DNA from: Enterobacter asburiae
GTDB lineage: Bacteria; Pseudomonadota; Gammaproteobacteria; Enterobacterales; Enterobacteriaceae
NCBI GenBank assembly: GCA_011754535.1
Contig: JAAQVN010000001.1
Span: 3,534,001 to 3,598,000 of the forward strand
Direction: 5' to 3'
Length of the DNA: 64,000 nt
Position 1 is the first letter of the stretch. Every line of letters starts with the position of its first letter. The notes under the pieces were generated by a model. That model did not search any database, was not told where the DNA came from, and was given only the letters and a program-made list of their open reading frames with translations. A program made the translations under genes and the position numbers. Of this stretch, positions 38,747-46,432 are shown piece by piece.

Positions 38747-40413
38747 TGCTGCGCCGCTCCTGCTGCGTTAGTGAGAGCGGTAAGCGCGCTTGGGTCAGTG
38801 GTCTGCGTCTCGCTGAGTGTCTTGGCACCCTGCGCTGCTGCCATGCCCATCTGCATGGCCTGCACCTGCTGAGCCTGTTTGGCTCGCTCTTCGCGAATGC
38901 CCTGCACCTGCTCCTGCGGAACGATGACGGTTGGCGATACGCCGGACATTTCCGAGAACGCGTCGATAGCCTGATCCACGTCGAGCTTGTCGAGTGCTTC
39001 AGGTTTGAACTGTGCGAGCTGGCCGATAAAGCCAACGGTCTGCGACAGGCTTGTGAGGCCAATAGATTTCTGCGCCTGCGCCATAACGGAGATGTATTCG
39101 ATGCGCAGCGGCATGCCCTGCATAACATCAGGCGGAGGCGGCAGCATGTTCTTGCGAGCCATAATGGAGAACACGCGATCGATAAGCGGGTTGAGCGCTT
39201 CGTCGTTCAGGCGCTCCAGTACCGGTCCGAGCATCAGCAGCTTCTCTTCCTTCATCTCGATCACCGCTTCCACCGGCATAGAGCGGGTGTTGATGTTCTG
39301 AAGCATCATGAAGAGGTCAACAAAGTAGGCGCTGTTGATGGTCTGGCGGGTGTCCTGAATGTCAGCCAGCAGGTCGGCGGTGTTCGGGTTGACCAGGTAA
39401 GCAGGTTTGAAGCCATCCTGACCGCTCAGCACGTCGAGGTATGTCACATCACCTGGCAGCAGGGAAACGCGCTGATTCTTCAGCGACGTCGGCGCAACCA
39501 TCGGAGGGTTGGTGGCCTTGTCGATCAGCTGAGCTTTACGCTTCTGCTCAACCTGAAGGGCTTTAACCTGACCGAGTGCCAGCATGCCAGGGCAGGAGGA
39601 CGCATAAACGTCCTCGCCGTTCACTTCCCAGCGCGGCGCCAGGATCGGGAATTCATCAAAGCCGGATTCGCGCAGCAACTTGTCGGAGTCGCCGCCGGTC
39701 TCGAAATAGACAGAGCGGAACGGCTTGTTCTTGCTGTCCATCTTGCCGCTGTCACGGTTGATGTTTGGCGTGATGCAGTGGTTAACCTCGATCCAGTTTT
39801 CATACGTGCCGCTTTCCCACTGGCTCTTCACGGACGCGCTCACGTTGTCCAGTCCGAACTCCTGCACCAGCTGGCGCACGGTCATGGAGAACTGACGGAA
39901 GGATGTGTCAACGCTGCCGCGCGGGCTGTTCGCCAGGTAGTAGCTGCCAATCGGGAATGGCATTGTGCGGATCACGTCCTGGTCATCTTCGAGCACAGCC
40001 ATGGCTGCGGTGCCGAAAGTACCCAGGCTGGCGTACATAACGGGCAGAGACTGGTACAAATTCGACTTGTTGAACACTTCGTTCATGCGGCGCTGCACGA
40101 CTTCCAGCCAGATTTTCACCGGGCCGTAATCCATCATGTCAGGGTCAGGCGTAGCAAGCTTGAACCACGGACGGGCCGGACTGGTGATGCCTGACATCAT
40201 GCCACTGGACAGGATGCGCTGAGCCATTGAGCCGGTCGGGTCAACAATTTTGGTGTTGCGGCGATCATCACGGTTAACGTCAGACGTCAGGAAGCGGGAA
40301 CCGCGCGGATTGATAAAGTCGCTCAGGTCGCGCCAGTGCGGCTCGAACGATGTGCGCTCACTCTTCAGCTGTGCGAGCTGCTTCAGCAGCCGCTCTTTTT
40401 CGGTTTCCGCCAT
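38743..40413 (-). CDS. Portal (head-tail connector) protein
   Basis: A 556-residue protein of the podoviral portal family: KSERTSFEPHWRDLSDFINPRGSRF near residue 16, MMSGITSPARPWFKL near residue 73, and a helical C-terminus rich in Gln and Ala. It forms the twelve-fold ring for DNA packaging. It is preceded by a small gene 14 bp upstream. Confidence 0.92.
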   Translation of the reverse strand: MAETEKERLLKQLAQLKSERTSFEPHWRDLSDFINPRGSRFLTSDVNRDDRRNTKIVDPTGSMAQRILSSGMMSGITSPARPWFKLATPDPDMMDYGPVKIWLEVVQRRMNEVFNKSNLYQSLPVMYASLGTFGTAAMAVLEDDQDVIRTMPFPIGSYYLANSPRGSVDTSFRQFSMTVRQLVQEFGLDNVSASVKSQWESGTYENWIEVNHCITPNINRDSGKMDSKNKPFRSVYFETGGDSDKLLRESGFDEFPILAPRWEVNGEDVYASSCPGMLALGQVKALQVEQKRKAQLIDKATNPPMVAPTSLKNQRVSLLPGDVTYLDVLSGQDGFKPAYLVNPNTADLLADIQDTRQTINSAYFVDLFMMLQNINTRSMPVEAVIEMKEEKLLMLGPVLERLNDEALNPLIDRVFSIMARKNMLPPPPDVMQGMPLRIEYISVMAQAQKSIGLTSLSQTVGFIGQLAQFKPEALDKLDVDQAIDAFSEMSGVSPTVIVPQEQVQGIREERAKQAQQVQAMQMGMAAAQGAKTLSETQTTDPSALTALTNAAGAAQQ

Positions 40414-40427
40414 CTCTGCGCGCTCCG

Positions 40428-40634
40428 TTACTGACCGAGCAGCGTTTTACCGCTGGTGTTGGCTGCGGAGGTGTCGCCCTGGGCGCCAGTCAGCATTGTC
40501 GATTTGGTGCCTGCTGCTGCGCGGCGGCGGCGCTCTTCGTCATCGCGGGCACTGACCACAGCGGCGTCCTGCTCCTGAGGTGCGGCCTGGACTTCTGGTG
40601 CCGCTGGCACTGATGGCTTGCTGCCGATACACAT
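40428..40634 (-). CDS. Small protein upstream of portal
   Basis: A 68-residue hydrophilic protein that begins MCIGSKPSVPAAPE and is rich in Ala/Arg/Glu. Similar short MC-x-G-x-K proteins stand next to portal genes in podoviruses. The start at 40634 is preferred over an in-frame Met at 40652. Confidence 0.65.
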   Translation of the reverse strand: MCIGSKPSVPAAPEVQAAPQEQDAAVVSARDDEERRRRAAAGTKSTMLTGAQGDTSAANTSGKTLLGQ

Positions 40635-40662
40635 AGCGATAACCTCACACACGATTAAATTA

Positions 40663-40739
40663 TTACCAATTTAACCATATACGGATTATTTTACGTAGTG
40701 TATTGACAGAATGCCGTGCAATTATTACCCTTCAGGTAA
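40663..40739. promoter_or_regulatory. Promoter/operator region between the portal operon and the structured RNA
   Basis: It holds a perfect operator TTACC-CTTCA-GGTAA at 40725-40739, the repeat CCATATACGG at 40675-40684, a half site TTACC at 40663, and TTGACA at 40703-40708 on the plus strand. The plus -10 would overlap the operator (TACCCT at 17-bp spacing is weak). A minus-strand start for the portal operon (TTGCAC then TACGTA) is also possible. Confidence 0.55.
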
Positions 40740-41032
40740 CACAACATGAAAGCGCACTTCGATATCGGTTCTGTGAGGTCTTGTCGCTAAATCAAACTGG
40801 TGAGTGCGCTTCCAGGTGTGAGCAGTACGGCATATGGCACATGTGCCGCAGCGGTCCGGAGGGGTTCCTTGGTTTCCTTACCCCCGAGCGGGTAGCCGGA
40901 ATGTGCAAGTCAGTGTTATCGGTATGCACGACATGACGACTCACCATCGTGGCGATACGGTGTGACACCTCGGAAGAGACGAGGATACAACGATGAGAGC
41001 ATTTTTGGGGTGTCGGTGGTGCATTGGTTGAC

Positions 41033-41078
41033 GCGTGGGTTATTCCCACCGAAGAAAGGTTCGATTCCTTTCCCGCGC
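41033..41078 (+). ncRNA. tRNA-like acceptor/T-arm minihelix
   Basis: GCGTGGG (41033-41039) pairs with CCCGCGC (41072-41078) over 7 bp. AAAGG (41055-41059) pairs with CCTTT (41067-41071) over 5 bp and closes the 7-base T-loop TTCGATT. The two stems abut exactly as in a tRNA acceptor/T-arm stack. A 15-base linker replaces D and anticodon arms. No CCA end is encoded. Confidence 0.5.
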
Positions 41079-41253
41079 CCACAAAAGTGCTTTCAATGTT
41101 GTGGAAACACAACACCACACCTTAGTGGGGTGGACAGTAACATTGAACGGGTATATCCCGTATTGCTGAAGGGTCTAAACAGCCCAGACGCCACGGTAAG
41201 CAAGCCGTGTTACCGAATTGCTGACAGCCTGGAAAGACAGGCACACAACAGGT

Positions 41254-41321
41254 AAGAGCATTGAGCGATGTCGGAGATCGCCATTCTTGGTAGAGGGTTC
41301 GAATCCCTACTCAGTGCTCTT
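41254..41321 (+). ncRNA. Second tRNA-like domain with anticodon-like hairpin and T-loop
   Basis: A 12-bp stem (41254-41265 with 41310-41321, one G-U pair) encloses a hairpin CGAT-GTCGGAG-ATCG (41266-41280) with a 7-base loop and a T-arm-like hairpin GGG-TTCGAAT-CCC (41295-41307). The loop GTCGGAG has T at the U33 place. There is no D arm, the acceptor-like stem is too long and no CCA end is seen, so it is not a normal tRNA. Confidence 0.5.
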
Positions 41322-41652
41322 TCCGTTGTGGTGAATGCGCAGGCTGATGCGCACCAAGATCGAAACGTAAGTCGCTATGCGCAGTGATAGATGGTATGCG
41401 CGGTGTACCCGCACAAGGTCTGGTAAGTGCCATCCAGAAGGCCGGAGTTCAGCACCGGCCACCACACACAAAATCACGCCTTAGGACCGTGATACGGCAG
41501 TACCAAGCAATGCGTGTAGCTTTGGCGGTGGCAGTTGCTCCCACTTCTGACCACCGTCCTTTTTACAGCAGAGCGCCATTCCGATGACGTTGCGCTGTAA
41601 ACCCTGCATCACCCGCCAAGGAAGGCACTCCGTAGACCCTTGCTTCCAGTTC

Positions 41653-41677
41653 GCCCGGTTCGTCCGGGCATTTTTTT
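41653..41677 (+). terminator. Intrinsic terminator of the structured RNA
   Basis: GCCCGG-TTCGT-CCGGGC (41653-41669) followed by A and seven T. The strength and strand of this site are the best evidence for a discrete rightward transcript. Confidence 0.8.
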
Positions 41678-41689
41678 AAGGTGAAAATC

Positions 41690-41965
41690 ATGGTATCAAC
41701 CGCATCCCCGGCCCCCTCATGCATGGCTATCGAGCGGGAAATTCAGGCCAAAGAATCATCAGCTATTGAGTACCTTGAGTCTTTAATGTCTCATGATACT
41801 TATGCGAGGATGGTTATTGCAGCGCTCAGGAATGGTGCTATTACTGAACAACAGGCCATCGTTCAGTACATGAATATTCAGAAACAAAGAGCAGATCATT
41901 ACGAAAGTGAGCTAATTAAGACTATCCAAAGATCGCCATCTGTTACGCCAGTTTTCAAACCGTGA
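41690..41965 (+). CDS. Small rightward protein of unknown function between structured RNA and terminase
   Basis: A 91-residue helical hydrophilic protein (EIQAKESSAIEYLESLMSHDTYARM). AAGGTG stands before the ATG at 41690; a GTG at 41681 is the other possible start. It follows the RNA terminator by 12 bases, so it may depend on readthrough or on its own promoter. It faces the terminase gene. Confidence 0.65.
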   Translation: MVSTASPAPSCMAIEREIQAKESSAIEYLESLMSHDTYARMVIAALRNGAITEQQAIVQYMNIQKQRADHYESELIKTIQRSPSVTPVFKP

Positions 41966-41973
41966 CATGTCAC
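41962..41973. repeat. GTGACATGTCAC palindrome, copy 2
   Basis: The palindrome includes the TGA stop of the small rightward gene. Confidence 0.6.
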
Positions 41974-41977
41974 AATC

Positions 41978-42003
41978 AGCCCGCCGGCGTGCGGGCTTTG
42001 TTA
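41978..42003 (+). terminator. Terminator between convergent genes
   Basis: AGCCCGC (41978-41984) and GCGGGCT (41991-41997) followed by TTGTTATTT on the plus strand. It ends the small rightward gene, and its T-rich tail reaches the terminase stop codon. Confidence 0.65.
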
Positions 42004-43476
42004 TTTCCACGGGTCATATTCAGTCACGGCCTTGCCCTGCTGGCTCTCCTGCCCAGGAATGCGTAGCCGTTTCGTAACCGGGAAAGCAAACGTCAGCAGC
42101 AGCGCGTCACCCTTGCCAGGCGAGCGGCCTAAACGCTCTTTGATATCTTCCTTCGGCTCAATGACGATCTTGCCGTCAACCCTGACTTTGTACTCTGCCG
42201 CAGACAGGTCATCGGCAGTCTCCTGATCGTCCAGCGCGCCGCCAAGTTTCAGCCAAGTTTTGCAGCTGTTGAACATCTCGCCGCGCTTGTTGAGCATCTG
42301 TGGGTCGGTAGAGCCGCCACCGAACGGGATTAGCTGCCACGTCCGGCCCCAGCCGTCACCGATGGACTTAAGCCCGGTGCCGTAGCCAAAGTCGATAAAC
42401 ACCGCGTCAGCCTGGTACTGATCCTCAAAGTCAGCGATGCGCTTCGCCATAATCAGATCGTCGGTGGTCTTGTTGCCGGTCCAGAGCACTTTGCTGTGCA
42501 GCCCCTGCCGCAGGTATATCACCGCGTCATCCACGCCAGAATACGCCGGGTCGACGCCGATAATAACCGGAGCGTGCGCCACCTGCGCAGCGGTCACTAC
42601 GCGCTTCATTGCCTCGTCGGTCAGGCCGGTCGGGATAAACTGCAGTTCTGACGCGTCAGGGAAGATCCCCCTCACACGGACCTTCACGAAGTCGCTGTCC
42701 TCGCCGTAGTCATCCACCCATTTCTGGAGCTGCTGCTTGTTGGTTCCTTCGACGGTGCGGCTGTCAATCTGTGCGCACTTCCAGCGGTGCTTGTACTTGC
42801 GGAAGCATTCGCGGAAACGCCCGGTGTTACGCGTCGGGTTCCCGAACGCCACCCAGATGATTTCCGTGTCTTCGTCCGTCAGCGCACCCTCGGCAACCTC
42901 CCACACCAGATCGGCAATATTGGACGCTTCGTCGAATACCACGATGATGCGCTTACGCTCGTTGTGCAGGCCGGCGAACGCCTCGGTGTTGTGCTCAGAC
43001 CACGGTATAGCGTCAGCGCGCCAGCGTTTGTCGTGGCCCGGATCGTTGCTGTACATCGCCGTGGCGGTGCAGGTGAACCACTCTTTCGTGATAGCCAGGT
43101 TCGACCATTTGATAATTTCCGGCCAGGTCTTGGTGCGCAGCTGGTTGTCGGTGTTGGCGGTCACCACCACCTTGCAGTCCTCGCAGGTGGACATGCCCCA
43201 GTTGATGAGCATCGAGATGAACGCCGATTTGCCGATGCCGTGGCCGGATGCGCGGGCAATCATGATTGGCTGATAACGAGTGGAAGGGTTTTGCAGGTGA
43301 TCGCGTATTTCCCGGAACCCATCAGCCTGCCATTTACGCGGCCCTGTGGCGTGCGCCAGCTCTGTCCCCTCCTCTCCCCACGGGAACGCATACAGCGCAT
43401 AGCCCAGCGGGTCGTGCGTGAACGAGGCGATATCCTCGACGAGCTGCTCTTCCGGAGACATGGCTGCGGCTGTCAT
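42001..43476 (-). CDS. Terminase large subunit
   Basis: A 491-residue packaging motor. Walker A is ASGHGIGKSA near residue 76, Walker B with catalytic Glu is IIVVFDEAS near residue 180, and the nuclease domain starts at VIIGVDPAYSG near residue 293 with a second acid in AVFIDFGYGTG near residue 355. Its ATG overlaps the small-subunit stop by four bases. Confidence 0.93.
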   Translation of the reverse strand: MTAAAMSPEEQLVEDIASFTHDPLGYALYAFPWGEEGTELAHATGPRKWQADGFREIRDHLQNPSTRYQPIMIARASGHGIGKSAFISMLINWGMSTCEDCKVVVTANTDNQLRTKTWPEIIKWSNLAITKEWFTCTATAMYSNDPGHDKRWRADAIPWSEHNTEAFAGLHNERKRIIVVFDEASNIADLVWEVAEGALTDEDTEIIWVAFGNPTRNTGRFRECFRKYKHRWKCAQIDSRTVEGTNKQQLQKWVDDYGEDSDFVKVRVRGIFPDASELQFIPTGLTDEAMKRVVTAAQVAHAPVIIGVDPAYSGVDDAVIYLRQGLHSKVLWTGNKTTDDLIMAKRIADFEDQYQADAVFIDFGYGTGLKSIGDGWGRTWQLIPFGGGSTDPQMLNKRGEMFNSCKTWLKLGGALDDQETADDLSAAEYKVRVDGKIVIEPKEDIKERLGRSPGKGDALLLTFAFPVTKRLRIPGQESQQGKAVTEYDPWK

Positions 43477-44105
43477 TCTTCACCACCAGCCTGCTCTTTG
43501 ACGCGGCGTCGCGCGGCTGCCATGCGGTCGGCGATGGTGACGGTGCCGGAAACCTCCAGCCGCTCTTTGAACGCGTTGACGTCGACGTGCTTACCAATCA
43601 GCTCGAGGTTCTTAACCTTGTCCGGCCACTTCACCTTCTTCAGGATATGCTCGACATCCTCAACAGACAGATCCGCCTCGCCATTCTCTTTTTGCAGAGA
43701 GGCCTGAGTCGTCTTGATAGTAGCGATATCCATCGCGCTGAGAGAGGTGCGCCATACCTTAGGCCACTCAGCGATCGGCTTCATCCCGCCGTCGTCGTTC
43801 AGGATATCCAGCACATCCATCTGGTCGATTTCCACCAGGCGCATGAGGACGTAATCAGCGCTGACGCGCATGCGCTTGTTGCGTTCCTCCATCAGTTCAG
43901 CTATTCGTTTCTGGACGCGTTCATCGCGCATATTCTGGCTGGCAAACTTAGCCGCCGTATTGGGAGAATACCCGGCATTAATCGCAGCCTGAGTCTGATT
44001 CTCCGGGCATTTGATGTATTCCTGGCAATATGCTTCCTTCAGAACGCTGAGAGGCTCAAATTGCGTCGATTTGCGCTTATGCGGTTTTGGTGTCGCGGTC
44101 ATCAT
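43473..44105 (-). CDS. Terminase small subunit
   Basis: A 210-residue DNA-binding protein of the Terminase_2 type: EAYCQEYIKCPENQTQAAINAGYSPNTAAKFASQ near residues 22-55 is the HTH-like motif. The ATG at 44105 follows AGGTGG; a GTG at 44111 opens the same frame. The start lies inside an imperfect repressor operator. Confidence 0.88.
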   Translation of the reverse strand: MMTATPKPHKRKSTQFEPLSVLKEAYCQEYIKCPENQTQAAINAGYSPNTAAKFASQNMRDERVQKRIAELMEERNKRMRVSADYVLMRLVEIDQMDVLDILNDDGGMKPIAEWPKVWRTSLSAMDIATIKTTQASLQKENGEADLSVEDVEHILKKVKWPDKVKNLELIGKHVDVNAFKERLEVSGTVTIADRMAAARRRVKEQAGGEE

Positions 44106-44139
44106 TACCACCTGAGTAATTTTATTACCATGTAGGTAA
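44105..44139. promoter_or_regulatory. Two tandem operator sites upstream of terminase
   Basis: TTACC-ATGTA-GGTAA (44125-44139, perfect) and TTACC-ACCTG-AGTAA (44105-44119, one mismatch), centres 20 bp apart. The second covers the terminase start codon. Confidence 0.7.
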
Positions 44140-44161
44140 TACTATCACGCCCGCGCAGATG

Positions 44162-44491
44162 TTACATGACTGGTATCGGTTCGTCGTCCTGACGGCCAAC
44201 ACGATTCAGGAAGTGGGTCACCACGCCGTGCACTGTCGTATCGTCCAGCGCCTCGCCTTCGAGCGCTTCACCTTCAGGAGTGATCAGCGCCTTGCCCTGC
44301 ACAATGGCGAACTCCGTGCGGCCGCAATAGGAAATCAGCACGGTGTCACCCGGATGTGGTTTGTGGGAAACGTTGATGATTGCGTAGCCCGCTGACGTCT
44401 CGATGGTGCGACAGTTGCCGTCGTAGCCACACAGGCTGGTGATGGTTAGAGCTGCTTCTGCGTAGTCTTTTGCCGGAGATGGAAAGCCCAT
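44162..44491 (-). CDS. UmuD'-like (HumD family) SOS protein
   Basis: A 109-residue protein that begins MGFPSPAKDYAE. E. coli UmuD is cut just before the same GFPSPA sequence, so this gene encodes a form that is already trimmed, as in HumD of phage P1. The segment that holds the catalytic serine in UmuD is missing, and the later core (GDTVLISYCGRTEFAIVQGKALI, HGVVTHFL) is kept. It could pair with host UmuC for translesion synthesis. A LexA box lies 20 bases upstream and GAGG precedes the ATG. Confidence 0.82.
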   Translation of the reverse strand: MGFPSPAKDYAEAALTITSLCGYDGNCRTIETSAGYAIINVSHKPHPGDTVLISYCGRTEFAIVQGKALITPEGEALEGEALDDTTVHGVVTHFLNRVGRQDDEPIPVM

Positions 44492-44511
44492 GATGGAACC
44501 TCACATAAAAA

Positions 44512-44531
44512 TACTGTACATTTAAACAGTA
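44512..44531 (-). promoter_or_regulatory. LexA (SOS) box of the UmuD'-like gene
   Basis: TACTGTACATTTAAACAGTA, a full CTGT-N8-ACAG site with consensus outer bases. Confidence 0.85.
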
Positions 44532-44560
44532 TAATCATGTGAGGGTTTAGTCAATACGCC

Positions 44561-44572
44561 GTGACATGTCAC
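44561..44572. repeat. GTGACATGTCAC palindrome, copy 3
   Basis: The palindrome covers the stop codon of the leftward gene at 44569. Confidence 0.6.
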
Positions 44573-44907
44573 ACTGCAAGTTTCGTTTCGTGCCAGCCCT
44601 GCGTCACCCAGCAAGCCGAATCACCGGCGCACGGGCAGGACTTCACCGGCAGGCTGTCGCCGCACTTTCCGCACTGGTTGGCACTGATGGCTTTGATGCG
44701 GCCACGCACCCGGGCATCATCCTGGCGGATCAGCAGAGCAATGTACTCGCTCAGTTCGTATGGGTCGCGTCCCGGGCGACGCTCCGCGCAGTTGCGCGCC
44801 AGCATCTCCATTTCCTGCTCGTCGAGCACCAGCTCCAGCTTGCGCTCACCGGCTTCAGCCTGACGGGCGCGCTGCGCTGCTTTGCGTTCTGCTGCGGTCT
44901 TAGCCAT
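44569..44907 (-). CDS. Small phage protein with RHH-like start and cysteine cluster
   Basis: A 112-residue protein. The basic N-terminus (TAAERKAAQRARQAEAGERKLELVLDEQE) could form a ribbon-helix-helix DNA-binding part, and the C-terminus has CGKCGDSLPVKSCPCAG, a probable zinc site. It closes the leftward early operon. Function unknown. Confidence 0.65.
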   Translation of the reverse strand: MAKTAAERKAAQRARQAEAGERKLELVLDEQEMEMLARNCAERRPGRDPYELSEYIALLIRQDDARVRGRIKAISANQCGKCGDSLPVKSCPCAGDSACWVTQGWHETKLAV

Positions 44908-45097
44908 TGCTTAGTTTCTCCCCGCACATTGCACAGCAGTTGGTGGTGTAAATGCGGCCGTAAGTATGTGGACAATCCCGCATGTAGCAGAGCAAGGTTC
45001 TGAATGCGCGCAACTGGTAATCTTCTTTTAGCGAGCGAGGAGATGACTCAAGTTCCTCGATGCGGGCGGCCAGTGATTCCTGGGTTACGTTAACCAT
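44900..45097 (-). CDS. Small early protein with zinc-site cysteines
   Basis: A 65-residue protein with CPHTYGRIYTTNCCAMCGEKL at the end, a likely zinc ribbon. It overlaps both neighbours by eight bases. Function unknown. Confidence 0.6.
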   Translation of the reverse strand: MVNVTQESLAARIEELESSPRSLKEDYQLRAFRTLLCYMRDCPHTYGRIYTTNCCAMCGEKLSNG

Positions 45098-45287
45098 TGA
45101 TCACCTTCCCGCAGCGCTTGCAATAAATACCGTGATACGTCTCTGGCCTGGTGATGTTGATCACTTCGATTACTGCGCTGCTACTTCCCTCCATTGCGCC
45201 AAGATTCGCAGTAGGCGCCCCCCTGGTGATAGCTGGGCGATATGAGTGCCCGAACAATTTTCCAAAAATACCCTGACACTTATCCAT
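45090..45287 (-). CDS. Small early protein
   Basis: A 65-residue protein that ends YHGIYCKRCGKVING, with one C-x-x-C pair. Its ATG overlaps the upstream stop as ATGA. Function unknown. Confidence 0.6.
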   Translation of the reverse strand: MDKCQGIFGKLFGHSYRPAITRGAPTANLGAMEGSSSAVIEVINITRPETYHGIYCKRCGKVING

Positions 45288-45493
45288 CACACCACCTCTC
45301 TCAGTTTCAGTTCATCGGCCACTGACTCGGGCACCACCACCGGCATCGGCACGCGGATGACCAACTTTTTGAGCCTGTCGATTTCACCGGCCAGTTCGAG
45401 AATGCGGCGATTACCGTATTCCGCCTCCTCGCGCCACCAGGCCACGTCGGCTTTAAGGCGGCGCACGCGCCGCTGTTTGAGTTTGCTCACCAT
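45287..45493 (-). CDS. Small basic early protein with leucine-rich helix
   Basis: A 68-residue protein, basic at the start (MVSKLKQRRVRRLKAD) with a helix (ILELAGEIDRLKKLV) that could dimerise. Function unknown. Confidence 0.58.
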   Translation of the reverse strand: MVSKLKQRRVRRLKADVAWWREEAEYGNRRILELAGEIDRLKKLVIRVPMPVVVPESVADELKLREVV

Positions 45494-45564
45494 GGCAGCC
45501 ACCCGTAAATCACGCCCATGCAAAGCAGAGCCCATATCACTATGTAGAATGGGTTAGGCATCAT
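45487..45564 (-). CDS. Tiny single-span membrane protein (25 residues)
   Basis: MMPNPFYIVIWALLCMGVIY followed by GWLPW is one hydrophobic span. The start overlaps the upstream stop as ATGA, and its stop overlaps the next gene's start, which fits a tightly packed operon. A second Met at 45561 is possible. Confidence 0.45.
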   Translation of the reverse strand: MMPNPFYIVIWALLCMGVIYGWLPW

Positions 45565-45800
45565 CCAAGGTATGGCTTCTTCCAGCCCTCGCTGGTAGCA
45601 AGCCTTTCGATGGCAAGCAAAATCGGCAGGTTTGATTCATCAGTGCGCTTCATGATTTCCCAGTGAAGCCGTTTTAACTCGTGGACCAGCTTGTCCCTGT
45701 TTGTTTCCGCATCATTGCTGGCAAGCATCAAGCAGCACTCACCAACAATGCGGCACGCTTCCCGATACAGGTCTTCTGACAGCTTCTCATATTCTGACAT
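45561..45800 (-). CDS. Small early protein
   Basis: A 79-residue helical protein (EDLYREACRIVGECCLMLASN). The start at 45800 follows GAGGGG; the frame opens at 45806. Function unknown. Confidence 0.6.
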   Translation of the reverse strand: MSEYEKLSEDLYREACRIVGECCLMLASNDAETNRDKLVHELKRLHWEIMKRTDESNLPILLAIERLATSEGWKKPYLG

Positions 45801-45837
45801 AAGCAACCCCTCCTCTATGAAGGGGTTTTATATCACA

Positions 45838-46164
45838 TCATTTTGCAGCCTGCTGCACATCTCTCCGCGCTTCAGCGTCGTGATATCCCTGCATGTAAGC
45901 ATCAGCAACGGCTGGGTCAATTCCTGCCTGAATAGCGATTTCGTCGATATACTCAGGCTCTGCGGCTGCCTTTTTCGCGTGCTCACGAATCTGCGCGATT
46001 AACTCCTCGGCATTAACCTCAAAGCACTTCAGAGTTTCACAGCCGCCGACCTTGGCACCGGAGATACGATACCCACCATCGTCATTGCCTACGCAGAGTG
46101 AAAGGCCTCCAGCCTGATTGTGAGATATTTCGATATAAACATTGCCTGTCTTCAATTTAGACAT
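45838..46164 (-). CDS. Early phage protein
   Basis: A 108-residue protein with an N-terminal beta part (KTGNVYIEISHNQAGGLSLCVGN) and a helical acidic end. It overlaps the upstream gene by eight bases. Function unknown. Confidence 0.6.
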   Translation of the reverse strand: MSKLKTGNVYIEISHNQAGGLSLCVGNDDGGYRISGAKVGGCETLKCFEVNAEELIAQIREHAKKAAAEPEYIDEIAIQAGIDPAVADAYMQGYHDAEARRDVQQAAK

Positions 46165-46432
46165 TTTTAGCCTCCTGCTGCGGTGCGTCACCGAAGTATT
46201 GAGCCAAAATAAAGGAATCAATCCCGTAGCTCCAGTATTTCGGTAAAGTTAATCCATCAGGGATATTGACATCATACAGGTAGACCTTACCTGTCATAGC
46301 GACTCCCATTATGTGCTTATAGGTAATACCTAACTCTCGGCAAACCTTATCAAAATGTCGTGTATCTATACCTGATTCTCCGTTGCATTCGGCATAGGAT
46401 AAGCTTTCGATGTCTACGGTAAGGTGCTTCAT
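46157..46432 (-). CDS. Early phage protein
   Basis: A 91-residue protein (HFDKVCRELGITYKHIMGVAM). It overlaps the upstream stop by four bases. An AGGTAATACCT palindrome at 46321 falls inside the gene; its halves are in the reverse order of the operator. Function unknown. Confidence 0.58.
   Translation of the reverse strand: MKHLTVDIESLSYAECNGESGIDTRHFDKVCRELGITYKHIMGVAMTGKVYLYDVNIPDGLTLPKYWSYGIDSFILAQYFGDAPQQEAKNV

Larger units (their letters stand above)
40740..41677 (+). ncRNA. Candidate large structured RNA, GOLLD/ROOL-like class
   Basis: About 940 bases with no convincing gene on either strand, ending in an intrinsic terminator. Perfect local helices fill it: AGCGCACT 40751-40758 with 40803-40810 (8 bp); CCTCG hairpin 40968-40984; GTTGTG-GAAA-CACAAC 41098-41113; GCCTG hairpin 41227-41242; TGCGCA hairpin 41336-41353; GGCCGG/CCGGCC 41440-41460; ATCACG/CGTGAT 41473-41493; CGGTGG/CCACCG 41526-41556; TTTACAGC/GCTGTAAA 41562-41601 (8 bp). 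Two tRNA-like T-loop domains lie inside. Large ornate RNAs such as GOLLD and ROOL occur in phages, often near tRNAs. I cannot assign it to a family. Confidence 0.65.

Noticed and set aside
40703..40936. Short plus-strand frames in the structured region as genes
   Set aside because: No ribosome-binding sites, no protein-like composition, and they cut across the strong hairpins.
41007..41081. A complete canonical tRNA around 41007-41081
   Set aside because: A 7-base anticodon loop can be drawn, but the anticodon stem breaks, no D arm fits and no CCA follows. The minihelix fold pairs better.
46321..46331. AGGTAATACCT as another repressor operator
   Set aside because: The half sites are in reverse order and overlap, and it lies inside a coding region.
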